64,000 nt of DNA, from the NCBI RefSeq assembly GCF_900112895.1, contig NZ_FONL01000004.1, positions 1-64,000 of the forward strand. The letters are read 5' to 3'. A model generated the notes under the pieces. It saw only the letters and a list, made by a program, of their open reading frames with translations. It was not told the origin of the DNA and made no database searches. Shown piece after piece: positions 33,249-42,456 of this stretch. This DNA comes from Succiniclasticum ruminis DSM 9236 (lineage in GTDB: Bacteria > Bacillota > Negativicutes > Acidaminococcales > Acidaminococcaceae). Made by a program: the position numbers and the translations under genes. Positions within the stretch are counted from its first letter, which is position 1; the number at the start of each line of letters is the position of its first letter.

Positions 33249-34121
33249 ATGCAATCTACGGTTTTTCTGTACGGTTCACTGGGATTAGGCGTATTGTTCC
33301 TGTCTACATCAGCGATTTTTGTCAAAATGGCGGAAGCACCCTCCGGTATCATTGCCTTTTACCGTCTGCTGTTTACCCTGTTTTTTTTAGTACCTGTCCT
33401 ACTGTACCGGAAAAAGGAACGGGAACAACTGTATCAGCTTGATGGACGACAGATCAGGCTGGCAGTTGTTTCGGGGGCGTTGCTGGCCGTTCACTGGGTA
33501 ATGTGGTTTGAATCCCTGCGGTATACATCGGTGGCCAGTTCCACGGTGTTGGTTTCCCTGCAACCGCTTTTTTCCATATTGTGGGGCGGTCTGCTGTTGC
33601 GCGAAAAAGTTTCCCGGAAGGGTATGATTGGTGTGTTTCTGGCTATTGCCGGGTCCATCATCATCGGCTGGGGGGATTTTCAGGTCAGCGGTTCAGCGTT
33701 CTGGGGGGATTTGCTCTCTTTTACGTCTGCAGGGGTCATCAGCCTGCACTTTCTCTTCGGGCAGATTCTCCGGAAAGAACTGGATGTACTGCCTTATACG
33801 ACAGTGTGTTATTCGGCCAGCACTGTATGTCTGGCTGTATATGCGCTGGTTTCTGATCAGGCCTTTACAGGCTATTCCCTGCAGACCTGGGGATGTTTTT
33901 TAGGTCTCGCTTTGTTTGCCACGGTTGGCGGGCAGTGTGTGTTTAATCTGTTGCTGAAGTATCTTCCGGCTACGGCTGTCACCATGGGGATTTTAGGCGA
34001 ACCGGCAGGAACAATCATACTCGCGTTCCTGATTTTTGGTGAAAGCATCGTGTTGCAACAGGGGCTGGGAATGCTCTGCATTTTAGGCGGGCTGTGGATT
34101 TATTTTAGTAAGAAGAAGTGA
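33249..34121 (+). CDS. EamA/DMT family transporter
   Basis: A 290-residue inner-membrane protein with ten predicted helices in two EamA repeats. Repeat one contains FYRLLFTLFFLVP and the region around SVASSTVLVSLQPLFSILWG. Repeat two contains the paired motif AVTMGILGEPAGTIILAFLIFGE. Such transporters often export amino acids or metabolites. It starts 8 bases after the cupin gene and closes the four-gene operon, whose common pathway is unknown. Confidence 0.88.
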   Translation: MQSTVFLYGSLGLGVLFLSTSAIFVKMAEAPSGIIAFYRLLFTLFFLVPVLLYRKKEREQLYQLDGRQIRLAVVSGALLAVHWVMWFESLRYTSVASSTVLVSLQPLFSILWGGLLLREKVSRKGMIGVFLAIAGSIIIGWGDFQVSGSAFWGDLLSFTSAGVISLHFLFGQILRKELDVLPYTTVCYSASTVCLAVYALVSDQAFTGYSLQTWGCFLGLALFATVGGQCVFNLLLKYLPATAVTMGILGEPAGTIILAFLIFGESIVLQQGLGMLCILGGLWIYFSKKK

Positions 34122-34217
34122 TTTTCCGAAAGGATTCGTTCTGTCTGCCAGTAAAAATTAAATCGAAATAATTAGTGATAGACTTTAAATTGAAAAATGG
34201 AAGGTTACGTTTGAAAG

Positions 34218-35042
34218 ATGGCGGAATTAGATAAAGCCGGGATTGACAAAGATAAAACAGAAGAAAGTACCGTCGGGCAGGAGATTGATGAGAAGATACC
34301 TGAAAGTATCGAAAATCAGATTGAAAACCGAATCAATGAGATAAGGGATGGAATCGGCAGCCGGATCAATCCGATTTTTATGGCGGCTAATAAGTTTTCC
34401 AGTAATGTGCGGCAGGCACTGGATCTGGAAACAGATCCGGGACTGCTGGAAGAGCCGGAGTATGGGGATGTGATATGTGTGCACCGCATCGGATTTGAAC
34501 ATTATGGCATCTATGTAGGCGATGATAAGGTGATTCACTATGACATCGATCCTTCGGACCATTATAAGATATGTATCCATCAGGCTCCCCTGGAAGAATT
34601 CCTGAACGGAAGCCTTGTCTACAGCATATGTGAATTTCCGAAAGTGTACGGGCGCCCTACGGAAGAGATTCCTTTTGCGGAATTCCGGAAGAAGTTTGCC
34701 CATCCCGAAAAAGCCCAGACCTTGTGGGATGTACTGAAAATCAGTAATTACCATCTCTATACGCCGGAGGAAACGGTAATCCGTGCCCGGGAACGTATCG
34801 GGGAGACGCAGTACAGTTTGTGGACGAACAATTGCGAACATTTTGCCATCTGGTGCAAGACAGGGATTTCCGAATCCCATCAGATTGAAGACTTGCTGAG
34901 TGCGGTGGCGGAAACCGGCCGGCAGATCAGGAAAGGGCTGCAGGTTGGAATGGAACTTGCCGCGGATTTTGCGGAAGAAGTGGGCAAACGTATCGAAGAA
35001 CGGGAAAAGGAGCAGACGAAGCAGGGAACAAATTCGGTGTGA
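34218..35042 (+). CDS. LRAT-like (NlpC/P60 superfamily) domain protein
   Basis: The 274-residue protein has a charged, helical N-terminus (about 1-80), then a lecithin:retinol acyltransferase-like domain. The histidine lies in FEHYGIYVGDDKVIHY and the catalytic cysteine in the typical NCEHFAIWCKTG. The C-terminal ~60 residues form a long charged helix ending in KRIEEREKEQTKQ. LRAT-type enzymes act on lipid acyl chains or peptides by a thioester intermediate. There is no signal peptide, so it is probably cytosolic. Bacterial members are little studied. Confidence 0.8.
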   Translation: MAELDKAGIDKDKTEESTVGQEIDEKIPESIENQIENRINEIRDGIGSRINPIFMAANKFSSNVRQALDLETDPGLLEEPEYGDVICVHRIGFEHYGIYVGDDKVIHYDIDPSDHYKICIHQAPLEEFLNGSLVYSICEFPKVYGRPTEEIPFAEFRKKFAHPEKAQTLWDVLKISNYHLYTPEETVIRARERIGETQYSLWTNNCEHFAIWCKTGISESHQIEDLLSAVAETGRQIRKGLQVGMELAADFAEEVGKRIEEREKEQTKQGTNSV

Positions 35043-35073
35043 CGAAGCAGTATGAAACGGAGGATGTATCACT

Positions 35074-35463
35074 ATGAAATTTGCGGAAGTACAAGTGGGA
35101 GTACCTTATCCTGAAAAGATATTCAAAGTGACAGAGGAAGCGGTGAAAGCTTATTTGACAGCAGTGGAGGATGATTCACCGCTGTATGTGGACGAACAAT
35201 TGGTTCCACCTGCTTATGCTGCTGTCTATACCCGTTGGGAGGCGCTGACCGGCGAACAGCTGGAGGACGGAACCGTCCATGCGAAGCAGGTGTTCCGTTA
35301 TCTGAAACCCATTTACTGGGAGGATACTCTGACACTGCGGGGCAGGGTGAAGGAAAAGATGGAAAAACGCGGCCTGAAATTCGTGGTGCAAAAGGTAGAA
35401 GCCTTTAATGGAGCCGGAGAACTGGCAGTGGAAAGTGAGATTACCATTATTTTGCCGGCATAA
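35074..35463 (+). CDS. MaoC-like hotdog protein (HadA/FAS1-dehydratase type)
   Basis: A 129-residue hotdog-fold protein similar to MaoC N-terminal dehydratases. It starts EVQVGVPYPEKIFKVTEEAVKAY and has VLPPAY-like VPPAYAAVYTRWE, VHAKQVFRYLKPIYWEDTL and VQKVEAFNGAGELAVES. It lacks the D-x4-H hydratase motif, as does the non-catalytic HadA subunit of mycobacterial dehydratases. The next gene has that motif, so the two may form a heterodimer. CGGAGG precedes the ATG. Confidence 0.75.
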   Translation: MKFAEVQVGVPYPEKIFKVTEEAVKAYLTAVEDDSPLYVDEQLVPPAYAAVYTRWEALTGEQLEDGTVHAKQVFRYLKPIYWEDTLTLRGRVKEKMEKRGLKFVVQKVEAFNGAGELAVESEITIILPA

Positions 35464-35576
35464 TTAATCAGTGTTTCCTAAAAATGCTTTAACAAATAGT
35501 TGTGAAAAACAGCATTCATAAATCAGGAGTACGTCATTTCGGCTAATTAATAATGGATGGCGGGAAGAGGGAAAGT

Positions 35577-35993
35577 ATGAAAGAAATCAGTAAAGGCGAT
35601 GTTTTTATATTGCCTGCAAAAAATGTGACTCAGGCAATGATCAATCATTATGCGGATGCGGCGGAAGATCACAACCCGCTGCATATTGATCCGGAATTTG
35701 CCAAAACCACACGTTTCGGAGGAACTATTGCCCATGGCATGTTAAGCGTGGCATTCATTCAGGAACTGATGATTCGTACGTTTGGCAGGGTCTGGCTGGA
35801 AAACGGTGTGATTGAAGTGAGCTTTATGGCGCCGGTTCGTCCGGGAGAGGTTATTACTACAGAAGCAAAAGTAACAAAGGCCGTACCTGCAGAAGGCCAG
35901 GGGGATAAACTGCAAATCCGGATGCAGGTGGTGTGCCTGAACGGGAAGAAGGAAAAAGTAATTAAAGGGACAACGGAAGTAATAGTTTCATGA
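35577..35993 (+). CDS. MaoC-family (R)-hydratase
   Basis: A 138-residue hotdog hydratase. The catalytic Asp/His motif lies in YADAAEDHNPLHIDPEFAKTT, followed by GGTIAHGMLSVAFI. It should hydrate or dehydrate enoyl/3-hydroxyacyl thioesters on CoA or ACP. ATG 35577 follows GAGGG by 5 bases; an upstream ATG at 35553 lacks a site. It overlaps the following hydrolase gene by 4 bases (ATGA), which implies translational coupling. With the preceding gene it resembles a HadA/HadB pair. Confidence 0.85.
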   Translation: MKEISKGDVFILPAKNVTQAMINHYADAAEDHNPLHIDPEFAKTTRFGGTIAHGMLSVAFIQELMIRTFGRVWLENGVIEVSFMAPVRPGEVITTEAKVTKAVPAEGQGDKLQIRMQVVCLNGKKEKVIKGTTEVIVS

Positions 35994-36952
35994 GCATACA
36001 GTTGACCATCACGAAGCTGCTGGTACGTCTGTCGGGGAGCAAGCGTATCACCGGTCTGCCAAAGGACAAGCTGCTGAAGCAGATACACAGACGCAACAAG
36101 CTGAACCGTTTCTACATCCCGACAGACGGGAAATTTCTTTATCGGGATGAAACGGTACGGGTTGTTGGTCTGGACGGTGCTGGCGGGGAAAGCGGGTTGT
36201 CAGTTTCTGCAGAGAGGCTTTCTGAAGCGTTTCACTGCCTGGCAATCTGTCATAAAAATAAAACGGGAAAAGCTGTCCTGTGTGTATATGGCGGAGGACT
36301 TTTACTGGCGCCGCCCCGGATGTTCGTTGGTTTTGCAAAAAAGATAGCGGCCAATACGGGAGCGGATGTGTGGTTCCCCTATTATCCGCTATGCGATGAA
36401 TATACGATTCGGGACAGCGTCCGCATGCTGCAGGAAGTGTATGCTGCCATGTGCCGGGAATATGAAGATGTGCGATGGTATGGCTATTCCTCCGGCGGGG
36501 CATTGCTGCTGTTGCTTGGAGCCTACCTGAATGAGAATAATAACCCTTTGCCCATGCCGGAAAAGCTAATACTGATTTCTCCTGGTGGTATACCGTCTAC
36601 GGAGGAAGAGTGGGAGAAGATGCAGTCCCTGAACAGCAAGGATATCATGCTTTCGGCACAGTATATGAAAACGATACAACCGCTGCTGTCCCACGGTAAT
36701 ACGACGATTCCCCGGTGGATGCAGAGCTGTGACGGGGCAGATTTTTCGGGTTTTCCGGAGACGTGGATTTATTACGGAACTTCGGAAGTGCTTTCTGCCA
36801 AAGCTGCGGCCTATGACGAAATGCTGACGAAAGCCGGGGTAAAGCACCATTTGAAAATGGCGAAAGACATGCCGCACTGTTATTGCGCCACGGTATTTTT
36901 CCCGGAAGCAAGGGAAGATTACGAAGAGACGATGCGGATTTTGAGGGAATGA
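35990..36952 (+). CDS. Alpha/beta hydrolase fold-3 (HSL-like) protein
   Basis: A 320-residue hydrolase of the hormone-sensitive lipase type. The oxyanion region reads CVYGGGLLLAPP, with tyrosine where HGGG enzymes have histidine. The nucleophile serine is in GYSSGGALLLLLG. The acid position reads YYGTSEVLSA, with glutamate in place of the usual aspartate, and the histidine lies in MPHCYC. The substrate is unknown, perhaps an acyl ester related to the preceding MaoC genes. A terminator follows. Confidence 0.78.
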   Translation: MSIQLTITKLLVRLSGSKRITGLPKDKLLKQIHRRNKLNRFYIPTDGKFLYRDETVRVVGLDGAGGESGLSVSAERLSEAFHCLAICHKNKTGKAVLCVYGGGLLLAPPRMFVGFAKKIAANTGADVWFPYYPLCDEYTIRDSVRMLQEVYAAMCREYEDVRWYGYSSGGALLLLLGAYLNENNNPLPMPEKLILISPGGIPSTEEEWEKMQSLNSKDIMLSAQYMKTIQPLLSHGNTTIPRWMQSCDGADFSGFPETWIYYGTSEVLSAKAAAYDEMLTKAGVKHHLKMAKDMPHCYCATVFFPEAREDYEETMRILRE

Positions 36953-37049
36953 AATAGCAACCAGGTGTTTTAACGGCAACAGCTTACGAAACAGTACGTA
37001 TTTACAAACAAATGGAACCGCCTTTTCTGAAGCGGAAATCAAGACAAAA

Positions 37050-37080
37050 ACAGCCAGCCGGTTCATTCGGCTGACTGTTT
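37050..37080. terminator. Bidirectional terminator between convergent genes
   Basis: An 11-bp stem with one mismatch (37050-37060 with 37068-37078). T-rich tracts lie on both strands. It separates the hydrolase (+) from the zinc-ribbon protein (-). Confidence 0.65.
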
Positions 37081-37153
37081 AATGTTTGTCGTTTCATAAA
37101 AACAACCGATATGCGATGTAACTCGGGGAAATAACCAAAGTGGCGATGCTCAG

Positions 37154-37966
37154 TTACTTCTTGTAAGTATAAATTTTTTTCAGTGCTTCCGCTGCATCTG
37201 CGCATTTCAGGTAAGGCGGATGAGTTTTCTGTTCTCCTGCGGCGCTGCGTAAGGAATTATTGTAATAATAATAACCTGCAAACTCATTTGTTTTAGGATT
37301 TTCAGCGGAAAGGCTGTAGTAAGTTCCGTATTTAAAGAGCAGGGCGCGGGCAGTAATGTGCTCCGGGTCCGTGTAGACTGCCAGTTTGAAAGCATTTTCT
37401 TTCGTCATGTCGAACTCGATTTCAACCGTTTCAGCATGTTCGCCCTGTTTGTTCAGAACTGTTTCGTTGGTTTTGGCGACTTTATAATATATTACGTTTG
37501 CAGTTTCAGAGTTGACAGCCTTTTCTGTCCGGAAAAAGTGAAGTTTGTGCTTTTGGGCCAATGTTTCTACATCCCGCGTTGTACCGTCCGGTCTCAGTTC
37601 CATAAAGAAACGGTGCAGGTCAGTTTTGGGCACGATGTCCTGCGGTTTATTTTTGTCCAGCAGCAGGGAAAGGGCAAGACCTGCCGTAACAATAAGAAAA
37701 ACTATGATAAAATCGCGGACCCGGGAGGCTTTGCGTTTTTCCGGGCTGGCGGTTTCTTTTTGCGCCGCTGGACGTTTCTCAGGCACTTCAGTTCCATTTT
37801 CTGCAGCTTCTTTCATCTTTCCGCATGCGGATCGCTTTTCATCTGTTTCCGTATCTTCGGAAATCATAAATTCATTGCCGCAGTATTGGCATTTTGCGTA
37901 GTTGTTATTAACGTCAGTTGTGAGCGTGGCGCCGCAATTGGGACATTTCAGGTTGTATATTTTCAT
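37154..37966 (-). CDS. Zinc-ribbon membrane protein, unknown function
   Basis: The 270-residue protein starts with a zinc ribbon, CPNCGATL...CQYCGNEF. A polar linker of about 50 residues follows, then one membrane helix at roughly 86-103 ([17 protein letters not shown]) and a C-terminal domain of about 165 residues. The topology implies a cytoplasmic zinc ribbon and an external domain. That domain has repeated beta strands ([21 protein letters not shown]) and no known catalytic motif. AAAGGAG precedes the ATG. It is transcribed alone. Confidence 0.75.
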   Translation of the reverse strand: MKIYNLKCPNCGATLTTDVNNNYAKCQYCGNEFMISEDTETDEKRSACGKMKEAAENGTEVPEKRPAAQKETASPEKRKASRVRDFIIVFLIVTAGLALSLLLDKNKPQDIVPKTDLHRFFMELRPDGTTRDVETLAQKHKLHFFRTEKAVNSETANVIYYKVAKTNETVLNKQGEHAETVEIEFDMTKENAFKLAVYTDPEHITARALLFKYGTYYSLSAENPKTNEFAGYYYYNNSLRSAAGEQKTHPPYLKCADAAEALKKIYTYKK

Positions 37967-37987
37967 GACAGATGTCTCCTTTCGCTA

Positions 37988-38026
37988 TAAAAAAACCGGA
38001 AGCCAGATACCTACTGACTTCCGGTT
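37988..38026 (-). terminator. Terminator of tRNA-Pro
   Basis: On the minus strand AACCGGAAG and CTTCCGGTT pair, then seven T follow. It lies about 10 bases beyond the tRNA 3' end. Confidence 0.8.
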
Positions 38027-38036
38027 GTTTTTAACC

Positions 38037-38113
38037 TGGTCGGGGCGGCGAGATTCGAACTCACGGCCTCTTGTACCCGAAACAAGCGCGCTACCAAACT
38101 GCGCCACGCCCCG
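38037..38113 (-). tRNA. tRNA-Pro (CGG)
   Basis: The 77-nt cloverleaf on the minus strand closes with acceptor CGGGGCG/CGCCCCG, and discriminator A plus CCA are encoded. The D-arm has AGTTTGGTAGC, the anticodon stem is CTTGT/ACAAG with loop TTCGGGT (anticodon CGG, G at position 37), and the T-arm has GTTCGAATC. Confidence 0.96.
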
Positions 38114-38169
38114 ACAACATAATTATTATAGTAAATTCATTTCAATTTGTCAACAGCAAAATAAAAAAC

Positions 38170-38505
38170 TTATCCCTGCGTCACCACACGGATGTTGCTT
38201 ACATTAAATGCTTTGGAGATGGCAGGAATAGCGTCCCGCAGGATAAAGGTGCGGTGCAGTTCGCTTTCAGCTACGATCAGACAGCGTTCACCGGATACGT
38301 TAATGTTATGGATGCGGTTGATAAGCCTGTCGAATTCGGCATCGCCCAATTCTTCCCGCAACATTTTCAAGCCGGGCATCAGTTGGGGCTTTTCCTTGGC
38401 AAAACGTTTTTCAATCGGGGAAAAGGGTACAGTTACAACACGGGTATCGCGGGCGGCGACAAAGTTCTCCTCGTTCTCGCCCGGTACGACTAAATCAGGT
38501 CTCAT
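38170..38505 (-). CDS. Small conserved protein, unknown function
   Basis: A 111-residue protein, not confidently recognised. It begins [20 protein letters not shown], has a central [20 protein letters not shown], and ends in a mixed alpha/beta stretch ([19 protein letters not shown], then [11 protein letters not shown]). The last part loosely recalls the DnaA N-terminal domain pattern, but this is weak. AGGAGG precedes the ATG. It lies between tRNA-Pro and the divergent tyrS. Confidence 0.7.
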   Translation of the reverse strand: MRPDLVVPGENEENFVAARDTRVVTVPFSPIEKRFAKEKPQLMPGLKMLREELGDAEFDRLINRIHNINVSGERCLIVAESELHRTFILRDAIPAISKAFNVSNIRVVTQG

Positions 38506-38751
38506 TCTATTATCCTCCTGTTTGTAAGAAATACTTTTAATAATATTATCCAAATATTATCTCTGCCTGGGCAGGGTGTATTCTGATACATCAATATTAT
38601 AAGTAATTGTGATAGGTACGTCAAGGAACCAAAAACAAAATAGTTCTATAAAAAGGGGGGTTTTAGCACACAACAGTCTTGTAATAAGATAAGAAATGGG
38701 TTAGAATAATACATACTTACTTATTTAAAATTACAGGAGGGTTTTAAACCG

Positions 38752-39972
38752 ATGTCTGTTTTTGATGTGTTGCAGGAACGTGGTTTTATCGCACAGGTTT
38801 CCCATGAGGATGAAATCCGGGAAATGCTGGAGAAGAAAAAAATTACGTTTTATATTGGCTTTGACCCGACGGCGGACAGTCTGCATGTCGGTCACTTTAT
38901 TGCTCTGATGGCTATGGCCCATATGCAGCGGGCAGGGCATCGTCCCATCGCACTGCTGGGCGGCGGCACCGGTATGATCGGCGACCCCAGCGGCAAGGAC
39001 GATATGCGCAAGATGCTGACGCCGGAATTTATCAACCACAACATTGAGTGCTTCAAAAAGCAGATGAGCAAGTTCATTGATTTTTCCGACGGCAAGGCGC
39101 TGATGGTGAACAATGGAGACTGGCTGCTGAGTTTAAATTACGTGAACCTGCTGCGGGAGGTGGGCACGCATTTTTCCGTGAACCACATGCTGGCGGCCGA
39201 GTGCTATAAGAAGCGCTGGGACAAAGGCCTGACATTCTTTGAATTTAACTATATGATTATGCAGGCGTATGATTTTTATACGCTGCATAAGAACTATAAC
39301 TGTGTGCTGGAAATGGGCGGCGACGACCAGTGGTCCAACATGCTGGCCGGCGTGGAACTGATCCGCCGCAAAGACCAGAAACCGGCTTTCTGCATTACCT
39401 GTAAGCTGCTCACGACCAGTGACGGCCGCAAAATGGGCAAAACGGAAAAGGGCGCCCTGTGGCTGGATGCGGAAAAATGTTCGCCTTATGATTTCTATCA
39501 GTACTGGCGCAATGTGGACGATTCTGACGTGGAAAAATGCCTGGCGCTGCTGACCTTCCTGCCTATGGAGGAAGTCCGCCGTCTGGGAGCGTACAAAGAC
39601 GAAAAAATCAACGAAGCGAAAAAGGTGCTGGCCTATGAAGTGACCAGGCTGATCCACGGCCAGGAGGAAGCGGACAAAGCGGTGAAAGCTACGGAAGCCC
39701 TGTTTGGCGGCGGAGCGGATATGGAAAATGTGCCCACGCTGGAGATTTCCGAAGCAGATAAGACTGCCAAACTGGTTGACGTCCTGACTGCGCAAAAAGT
39801 ATTCGGCAGCAAGCGGGAAGCACGGCAGATGATTGCCCAGCGGGGTCTGTATCTGAACAATGCGGCGGTGGAAGATGCGGAATTTGCGCTGACACCGGAG
39901 CTGTTCGCGGAAGATGGCGGCGTGCTGATCCGTAAAGGCAAGAAGAAGTATTATCGTATTGTTGTAAAGTAA
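38752..39972 (+). CDS. tyrS: Tyrosyl-tRNA synthetase
   Basis: It charges tRNA-Tyr with tyrosine using ATP. The class I HIGH motif appears as HVGHF in [12 protein letters not shown], and KMSKS as KMGKT in [11 protein letters not shown]. The tyrosine site [10 protein letters not shown] and the C-terminal S4 RNA-binding domain ([18 protein letters not shown]) are intact. 406 residues matches the bacterial type. CAGGAGGG precedes the ATG. The 200-base upstream gap is too short for a complete T-box and shows none of its motifs. Confidence 0.97.
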   Translation: MSVFDVLQERGFIAQVSHEDEIREMLEKKKITFYIGFDPTADSLHVGHFIALMAMAHMQRAGHRPIALLGGGTGMIGDPSGKDDMRKMLTPEFINHNIECFKKQMSKFIDFSDGKALMVNNGDWLLSLNYVNLLREVGTHFSVNHMLAAECYKKRWDKGLTFFEFNYMIMQAYDFYTLHKNYNCVLEMGGDDQWSNMLAGVELIRRKDQKPAFCITCKLLTTSDGRKMGKTEKGALWLDAEKCSPYDFYQYWRNVDDSDVEKCLALLTFLPMEEVRRLGAYKDEKINEAKKVLAYEVTRLIHGQEEADKAVKATEALFGGGADMENVPTLEISEADKTAKLVDVLTAQKVFGSKREARQMIAQRGLYLNNAAVEDAEFALTPELFAEDGGVLIRKGKKKYYRIVVK

Positions 39973-40008
39973 ACGTTTGAAAGTTGCATTATCTTAATTA
40001 TTATTTTG

Positions 40009-40039
40009 AAAACGCACGTCAGGTGCGTTTTCGTTTTCT
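40009..40039 (+). terminator. Terminator after tyrS
   Basis: AAAACGCAC (40009-40017) pairs with GTGCGTTTT (40023-40031), followed by CGTTTTCTT. It ends 16 bases before brnQ. Confidence 0.75.
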
Positions 40040-40054
40040 TATCAGGTGATTTTT

Positions 40055-41356
40055 ATGAACAATTCCCTTTCTCTCAATAAACTGATTCCGGTAAGCTTAG
40101 TTTTGTTTTCTTCGTTTTTCGGCGCCGGCAATCTGCTGTTTCCACCGCTGTTCGGGTATTTGGCTGGCAGCAACCTGAACATTGCTACGTTAGGCTTTTG
40201 CATTACCGGCGTGAGTCTTCCCATTCTGGGGGTGCTGGCCATCGCTATGACCGGCGGTACCGACCTGACGGAAGTAGCGGCGCCTGTTAATATTGCGTAC
40301 GCAAAGATTGTCATGTTTTTGTCCAGCATGGCCATCGGGCCGTTGTTCGCTATTCCCCGCACGGCTGCGTTCAGTTATGAAATCGGTATCAAACCGCTGC
40401 TGGGAACTACGGAAACATGGCAGCTGGCTCTGTATTCCGCCCTGTATTTTGCATTCAGCTTCTATGTGGCGAATAATCCGTCCAAAGTGCTGAACTGGCT
40501 GGGAAAAATCCTGACACCTGCATTGCTGGTATGCCTTGCGGTACTGTTCGCGAAAGTACTGCTGGCGCCGTCTTTCGTGCCGGGCGCGCCTCAGGATGCC
40601 TATCTGAACACCCCTTTCCTGAAAGGATTCCAGGAAGGGTACAATACCATGGACTTACTGGCATCTTTTCTGTTTGGCGCGGCAACACTGACTTCCATTA
40701 AGACACTGGGGATTGAAGGCAAAAAAAATCTGATCCGTGCCTGTCTGTGCGCGGGTCTCATTGCCGCAGCCCTGCTGGCCGTCATCTATTACTTCCTGGG
40801 GTATGCGGGAGCGGAAGCGCACCGTTACCTGTCTGGTGAGTTTTCCAACGGCGCCGGCATCCTTGTGGCAACGGCCCATGAATATCTGGGTGCAGGCGGT
40901 ACCGCTATCCTTTCCGCCATCATCATTCTGGCCTGTCTCACTACCAGCATCGGTCTCATTGCTGCTATTGCCGATTATTTCCATATCCTGTTCAACCAAA
41001 AGCTGTCCAAAAAAGCGATGGGATTTCTGGTGGCGCTTCTCAGCTTCCTGCTCTCCAACTTCGGGCTGGATATGATCATCAAGATGGCGATTCCCGTTCT
41101 GTGTTTCTTATATCCGGTTATGATTGCCCTGGCCTTGTTAAATGTGTTTGGCTTTGGTGGTAACAAGCGTGTGTTCCGCTGTACGATGTGGATCGTTACG
41201 TTGTTTGCTGTTGTGGAAGGGCTGAAGGCAGCAGCTATCCCGGTTCCTATGGAAAGTATCCTGGCATCGGTGCCTTTGTATATGGAAGGATTCGGCTGGT
41301 TCACTGTGGCGGTGATAGGCGCTGCAGTAGGAGTCATCTGGGACAGGGTAAGCTGA
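40055..41356 (+). CDS. brnQ: Branched-chain amino acid transport carrier BrnQ
   Basis: A 433-residue, 12-helix cation symporter for leucine, isoleucine and valine. The family hallmark SSFFGAGNLLFPP lies at the N-terminus, with PLFAIPRTAAFSYEIGI and the central GFQEGYNTMDLLASFLFG. ATG 40055 is preferred to GTG 40046 because CAGGTGA lies about 7 bases before it. The gene begins right after the tyrS terminator and is followed by tRNA-Val. Confidence 0.95.
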   Translation: MNNSLSLNKLIPVSLVLFSSFFGAGNLLFPPLFGYLAGSNLNIATLGFCITGVSLPILGVLAIAMTGGTDLTEVAAPVNIAYAKIVMFLSSMAIGPLFAIPRTAAFSYEIGIKPLLGTTETWQLALYSALYFAFSFYVANNPSKVLNWLGKILTPALLVCLAVLFAKVLLAPSFVPGAPQDAYLNTPFLKGFQEGYNTMDLLASFLFGAATLTSIKTLGIEGKKNLIRACLCAGLIAAALLAVIYYFLGYAGAEAHRYLSGEFSNGAGILVATAHEYLGAGGTAILSAIIILACLTTSIGLIAAIADYFHILFNQKLSKKAMGFLVALLSFLLSNFGLDMIIKMAIPVLCFLYPVMIALALLNVFGFGGNKRVFRCTMWIVTLFAVVEGLKAAAIPVPMESILASVPLYMEGFGWFTVAVIGAAVGVIWDRVS

Positions 41357-41433
41357 AGACTTTCTGAAATTCTGTAAAAAAAGCTGGTATTTTTTCCGTT
41401 ACAGGTGTATAATACCTCTTGTAAACAAAATAT

Positions 41434-41510
41434 GCTCGGATAGCTCAGTTGGTTAGAGTGCTGCCCTCACATGGCAGAGGTCCAGGGTTCGAGCCCCTGT
41501 CCGAGTACCA
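41434..41510 (+). tRNA. tRNA-Val (CAC)
   Basis: The 77-nt tRNA closes with GCTCGGA/TCCGAGT, with discriminator A and CCA encoded. The anticodon stem CTGCC/GGCAG carries loop CTCACAT (anticodon CAC). D-arm AGCTCAGTTGGTTAGAG and T-arm GGTTCGAGCCC are standard. A TATAAT at 41408-41413 may be its promoter. Confidence 0.96.
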
Positions 41511-41516
41511 GAAAAA

Positions 41517-41555
41517 AATCCCCGGAATCATGTTTTTATGATTCCGGGGTTTTGT
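41517..41555. terminator. Bidirectional terminator after tRNA-Val
   Basis: CCCCGGAATCAT (41520-41531) pairs with 41538-41549, with A and T tracts on the two sides. It can serve tRNA-Val (+) and the convergent deacetylase gene (-). Confidence 0.85.
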
Positions 41556-41574
41556 ATTATAGGATATCTGAATT

Positions 41575-42456
41575 TTACCTGTTCTTAAAAATAGATTCGA
41601 TATGTTCATTCCAACTGAACACACCATAACGCTGCAATGTGTACATCGTCTGTTTTGTTTCCGGCCTGACCGTGGCTACAAACGCCATTTCATAACAGGA
41701 TTTTGCTTTGTCAGATACAGTGTCATTTACCTTGCCGCCGGGGTAGGCCAGTGCGCAGACCGGTTTCCCCAAAATTTTTTCGAGCGTTTCTTTGGATGAA
41801 CGCAGTTCAAAATCAATTTCGTTTGCGCCCATATCGGTTAAGTTTACATGATTCGCGGTGTGGGAGCCGATTTTCATTCCGTTTGCCTGCATTTCCCGCA
41901 GTTGGGCTGCGGTCATCCGGTTTTCTTTCCCAATGGTACTGCTTACCACAAAAAAAGTGCCAGGCACCTGCTCTTCCCGTAAAACAGGGTACGCATAATT
42001 ATAATTGTCAGCATATCCGTCGTCGAACGAGATCAGCAGTGCTTTCGCGGGAAGTGGTGCCAAACCTGACGCATAGTTTTGCAGATCGCCTACATGGATA
42101 AACACATAGCCTGCTTCCTTAAACTCCCTTATATGTCGGCGAAAAATTTCCGGCTTTACGTTCATACAATCATTTTCGCGGTCTGGCGTCACTTCATGGT
42201 AGCAAAGAGCAGTGACGACCGGTAACCCCGGCGCAATATCTTTTGCGCGTTTCAGCCGGGCCATTTCCTGTCGGATATCCGGTCCGTAGACCGTTCTGGC
42301 AATCGTTGACAATAATCCTGAATTCTGTAGCCAGCCCATGTACCGGGCAAAGGAAAACAGACCTATGCATATGCATATAAAACCAATGATTATAAATTCA
42401 AAATTAATCTTTTTAAAGGGCAACTGGCAAACCTTCTTTTCGATTATTGGTAACAA
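41575..42456 (-). CDS. Membrane-anchored polysaccharide deacetylase
   Basis: The 293-residue protein has an N-terminal membrane anchor (about 20-42) and an external NodB-type deacetylase domain. The metal and catalytic motifs are LLISFDDGYADN, with the Asp-Asp pair, and MKIGSHTANHVNL, the SHTxxH zinc site. CALAYPGGKV corresponds to motif 3. It should remove acetyl groups from a glycan such as peptidoglycan or an exopolysaccharide. The start is TTG 42456 behind GAGG; a start nearer the membrane segment is possible. Confidence 0.88.
   Translation of the reverse strand: MLPIIEKKVCQLPFKKINFEFIIIGFICICIGLFSFARYMGWLQNSGLLSTIARTVYGPDIRQEMARLKRAKDIAPGLPVVTALCYHEVTPDRENDCMNVKPEIFRRHIREFKEAGYVFIHVGDLQNYASGLAPLPAKALLISFDDGYADNYNYAYPVLREEQVPGTFFVVSSTIGKENRMTAAQLREMQANGMKIGSHTANHVNLTDMGANEIDFELRSSKETLEKILGKPVCALAYPGGKVNDTVSDKAKSCYEMAFVATVRPETKQTMYTLQRYGVFSWNEHIESIFKNR

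Noticed and set aside
38554-38751. A tyrosine T-box riboswitch ahead of tyrS.
   Set aside because: The gap is under 200 bases, has no T-box TGGNACCGCG-like element and no terminator hairpin.
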